A DNA stretch of 64,000 bases, taken from NCBI GenBank assembly GCA_024704765.1, contig JAKMXF010000166.1, positions 124,001 to 188,000 of the forward strand. Direction: 5' to 3'. Below the pieces are notes generated by a model that saw only the letters and a list, made by a program, of their open reading frames with translations, did not search any database and had not been told where the DNA came from. Position 1 is the first letter of the stretch. Each line of letters starts with the position of its first letter. The position numbers were made by a program, and so were the translations under genes. Shown here piece after piece: positions 62,201 through 64,000 of the stretch. The DNA comes from Oopsacas minuta. Lineage: Eukaryota > Porifera > Hexactinellida > Lyssacinosida > Leucopsacidae.

Positions 62201-63435
62201 GCAATCAATTCATTTGCCTTTACGAATCTATCTTGGTGTAATAATGTAGATTCTGGTGCTGCAGTTTGACCTACAGGAATAGTAGATTTAGATTTATCAC
62301 GTTTACGTGCTGGTGGTATAGGATAGAACTCTGAATCATCACTATTGAATACAGTTAATGTAGCATCACTATCTGCTAGATGTATGTTATTAGGAATAGG
62401 TGATATAGGTCTGACGTCATCTGATTCAGAGTCTACGTGGTTAATTGTTGGGATTACAGGGAGTTCTGGTAGAATTTCAAAAGTATCATTCATCCTAGAT
62501 TTACTTGGGATACTCAAATATTCTTTCGTGAATGTAGTATTAAAATCTTGCTCATTGTCCTCAATCAAGTCAGAACATACAGGATGTGAAATGTCTAGAA
62601 TTTTCCTGGGAATATTTCGCTGTTGTTTAGTACTGCTTACAACCAAGGGAGTAGAATGAGAGCGTTGATGATGGTTGTTACGTGACTGTTTCTTTTTAGA
62701 ACGTGAATTAGACGTAGCTCTAGAAACATGTGATTTCTTATAAACATATTCCTGATTGTCTCTATCTGTGACTAAGTCGGATTTAAAAACTTCAGTTAAT
62801 TCAGATAAGAATTGTTCATCTGAGGTATCTAGCTCTGTAGGGAAAGAACCTTTATGTTCATTCTTATTCTTATATCTGGATTTCTCAGTAAATTTAGGTT
62901 CAGAGAAAATATCCGTGGGTTCTTCCGTTTGATCGATAAGTTCAAAACTTTCAAAATCAATTTCATCAAATACTTCTGAAACAGAGCGAGGAATAGATCT
63001 ACCTTGTAGAATCTCTCTCAAGTACACAGTACATTCTTTGTGTTTCATTTCAGTACAGCAGTCGAGTGGTGTCTTACCGGATAAATCTTTAACACGAGGA
63101 TCGGCATTATTAGCCAAAAGTATTTTAATAGCTTCTAACTTACCCCAACTAGCTGCCACATGTAATGGTGTCTCTCCATCAACAGACTGTATATTAGGAT
63201 CAGCTTCATAGTCTAATAGAGCTTGTAATACATACACTCTATTGCTATCTGAATTAGCCGCTATGTGTAGTGCTGTAATTCCATCTTCTACAGGTTCGTT
63301 AGGGTCTATCCCTGCTTCTAACAATTTTAGAACAGATCTTAGATTGAAAGATACTGTAGCATCTAATAAAGCTTCACCCTGTGATCGAACAGATTCTTCA
63401 GCTGGGAAGTAGTAAGAATCGCTGTCATACTCCAT
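59203..63435 (-). CDS. ANKLE1: ANKLE1: ankyrin-LEM-GIY-YIG endonuclease, greatly enlarged
   Basis: A structure-selective nuclease that in nematodes and mammals cuts DNA in chromatin bridges at the midbody. The ATG at 63435 gives 1410 aa; human ANKLE1 is about 615. Ankyrin repeats occupy residues about 18-140 (GITALHIAANS, GETPLHVAASWGKLEAIKIL, GKTPLDCC). A long disordered Ser/Pro/Thr-rich region (about 150-1140) explains the size and includes the 11-residue PEPIS repeat. A LEM-type domain follows (LHTLSDQQLREELIKIGEQP, about 1147-1190). The GIY-YIG nuclease is at about 1245-1400, with FIESIFYVGKGKRSRPYSHL, QRILDIWSSGHGVVSLHCFQ, VEAFSREACLLEAIGL and GVYLLHRAMHILIAEGERQ, all very close to human. 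One exon. Confidence 0.96.
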   Translation of the reverse strand: MEYDSDSYYFPAEESVRSQGEALLDATVSFNLRSVLKLLEAGIDPNEPVEDGITALHIAANSDSNRVYVLQALLDYEADPNIQSVDGETPLHVAASWGKLEAIKILLANNADPRVKDLSGKTPLDCCTEMKHKECTVYLREILQGRSIPRSVSEVFDEIDFESFELIDQTEEPTDIFSEPKFTEKSRYKNKNEHKGSFPTELDTSDEQFLSELTEVFKSDLVTDRDNQEYVYKKSHVSRATSNSRSKKKQSRNNHHQRSHSTPLVVSSTKQQRNIPRKILDISHPVCSDLIEDNEQDFNTTFTKEYLSIPSKSRMNDTFEILPELPVIPTINHVDSESDDVRPISPIPNNIHLADSDATLTVFNSDDSEFYPIPPARKRDKSKSTIPVGQTAAPESTLLHQDRFVKANELIARNSQNRVLNLYDVNQVGIPIVKPVNERQPVVLNRQVDKVSETARYPDKLSDKESPLIPVKQTKTPVSILKNTNQNHLNFSMSQPYSYNTQDTIDTAVEEMNSPLDKELSDEHLDKHIDYSQKESYIQPPDTMKKPLKQKIGEIVSKSKNINLKPKLTINKPNFFKSKEPKSNTKSTQSEPNNSLFQDLDLNYVNRSTYTSSVYDPHSPNFTEIGTQTIPELNSISTQKTTSSPKPITSKKSNTKPVITHIQEISNKLDRECMYNTFTGPSVSIPSPNMYPTLSEEDSDKLEAVLPTVSHKYSPSSKPHIQSTPPLNNKSDTSRSYDQSARKPDKPIPYANKRPQDKASNTAYTNIDNVHVTETPNSFSNPYLDTSRTTYSNQHISQDTQYTTEPISNLREYAAEPISMITQYPTEPISESRQHTPEPIARSKPYTPEPISEPRQYTPEPISEPRQYTPEPISKPRPYTPEPISKPRQYTPEPISKPRQYTPEPISKPRQYTPEPISQNTKYPVESISHPRQLTEPISKNTQYTPEPISKPRKLTAEPISLETSPFSLPTQSPNSFINLLEEVNKSLPYELQLSETPTIPKSPNPSNTPPPSIKHTGVPTPFIQTPTRTPPPSQALTPRSKRRVTIDPNPTDVQYCDVYDRTPVMPSLDTHISDDSDEIRDEIAQDSITSPKGAGSYVPPPPYQGAPADALDSTFDLDPSCWKDSPTYIGLDEYLQQQTQEHMTSSSPSIPDLHTLSDQQLREELIKIGEQPGPITEMTRTLYLRYLSKVKQDPTLQSSNCFQGYLYELAQVLTGSMPIPNKQELENDMCNFFDNPPTNCTWREGITKESFNYILIDPRISQNLPSLIADLSELDRFRIFIESIFYVGKGKRSRPYSHLYEAISYENNMSQANRKQQRILDIWSSGHGVVSLHCFQGIIAVEAFSREACLLEAIGLHKLTNTKRGEYYGVVSEWEVSKKRLLGVYLLHRAMHILIAEGERQICRQNLTK
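60555..61030. repeat. 33-bp minisatellite coding (EPISxxRxYTP)n in ANKLE1
   Basis: About 14-15 tandem units of 33 bp, read on the minus strand as EPISKPRQYTP and variants (EPISEPRQYTP, EPIARSKPYTP, EPISQNTKYPV). Central units are almost identical; outer units are more diverged, as expected if the array grows from the middle. The frame is kept in all units. Confidence 0.92.
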
Positions 63436-64000
63436 AAGGTCTGAAATAGTTCATTGCATTTCACTAAGAGAAATCGTTGTCTAGAATTAATCATAGAGCT
63501 TATTTTTGAGGCATTACTTCATACAGCCAACTACCATTATTTCGAAGCTCAAGTGACTGTGATAAATTACGCGGAGTTCGAAAAAACCGCTTAAACTTAT
63601 ATTACTTTGGTTTGGGAATTGGGATCATATTAGTACGATTAAGAGGCTTCCATATAAGAGGGCATTTCTATATATCCATGTTTGATACAAGTATAACGAG
63701 AGTTGACTGCAATTAGATGTCAAAATTTGTTTGTGATCAATTGTGCTGAATCCGAATTTCGTGTTTTCAAGTTTCTCTTATGTAAATATTTTGTTGTTTT
63801 TATGGATATAAAGTAAACGAATCATTCAAAAATCTCAAATATTCGTAGAGGCTTGCACTCTCAACAGACGTATAAGGGTAATCAAACAATTGCATTTGTT
63901 AGGATATTTTACGTTGGTGTTATGGTAATCAATTTTGTAACCATTTGTACAAAACTCAAGTAATACCCTCTAGAAATTCCTTTCCTAATTTTAATGTCCT
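63436..64000. other. Intergenic region upstream of ANKLE1 with a pogo-like MITE
   Basis: About 565 bp to the window end. Contains the element at 63524-63709; no coding region seen. Confidence 0.5.
63524..63709. mobile_element. 186-bp pogo/Tigger-like MITE, CAGTCAACTCC family
   Basis: Starts CAGCCAACTACCATTATTTC after TA at 63522-63523 and ends with the inverse of CAGTCAACTCTCGTTATACT. The word TTCGAAGCTCAAG at its left is the inverse of the CTTGAGCTTCGA at the right end of 954-1426. The right flank is CA, not TA. Confidence 0.55.

Overview
This is a eukaryotic, animal nuclear window. It is AT-rich, with spliceosomal introns of about 60 to 95 bp and a few of 200 to 800 bp. It carries genes found in animals: an Ig/TIR receptor, TRAF-like adaptors, a homeobox gene, KMT5/Suv4-20, ARIH2, SELENOF with an in-frame UGA, UGCG and ANKLE1. 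Most genes have no introns at all, including very large ones, which is unusual for an animal. A compact early-branching animal such as a sponge, possibly a glass sponge, fits best because of the IL1R/TLR-like IgTIR gene and the small introns. That assignment is inference and not proven by any marker here.

Layout. 224-916: an orphan minus-strand ORF. 917-5606: gene-poor DNA rich in short terminal-inverted-repeat elements (MITEs). 5607-7656: a four-exon homeobox gene. 8142-9236: an orphan seven-pass membrane protein. 9424-25483: a run of minus-strand genes: UTP14, TDP2, UBAC1 (two exons), PRKCSH with a C-terminal HDEL, a giant TPR protein resembling TTC6, a divergent MAPK-like kinase, and Suv4-20. 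27142-29206: a seven-exon plus-strand IgTIR receptor. 29580-34527: ARIH2, UGCG and LAMTOR4 on the minus strand. 34884-35852: a phospholipid phosphatase on the plus strand, convergent with SELENOF (36526-36984, minus). 37396-51944: a dynein heavy chain-like giant with eroded nucleotide-binding sites (DNHD1-like). 52262-56262: a tandem pair of two-exon TRAF-like genes. 56584-58770: ABCF1. 59203-63435: an ANKLE1 ortholog enlarged by a long disordered region with an 11-residue minisatellite repeat.

Functional links. PRKCSH (glucosidase II beta) and SELENOF (partner of the glycoprotein glucosyltransferase UGGT) both act in ER glycoprotein folding. UGCG and the lipid phosphatase act in membrane lipid metabolism. 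TDP2, ANKLE1 and Suv4-20 act on DNA or chromatin. UBAC1, ARIH2 and possibly the TRAF-like pair act in ubiquitin signalling. UTP14 and ABCF1 act in ribosome biogenesis and translation. LAMTOR4 belongs to the Ragulator on lysosomes. IgTIR, TRAF-like and MAPK-like genes could belong to one innate signalling route, but they are not clustered and no link is shown.

The most notable observations are: (1) the dynein-like giant that keeps its stalk and microtubule-binding region while losing AAA1 and AAA4 catalytic motifs; (2) a 26-nt intron or a frameshift near its 5' end; (3) a clear selenocysteine codon in SELENOF with a candidate SECIS; (4) a MAPK-like kinase without the TxY threonine; (5) the ANKLE1 PEPIS repeat; (6) several MITE families, including a pogo/Tigger-like one with CAGTCAACTCC termini present in at least four copies. 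No tRNA, rRNA or CRISPR was found by eye.
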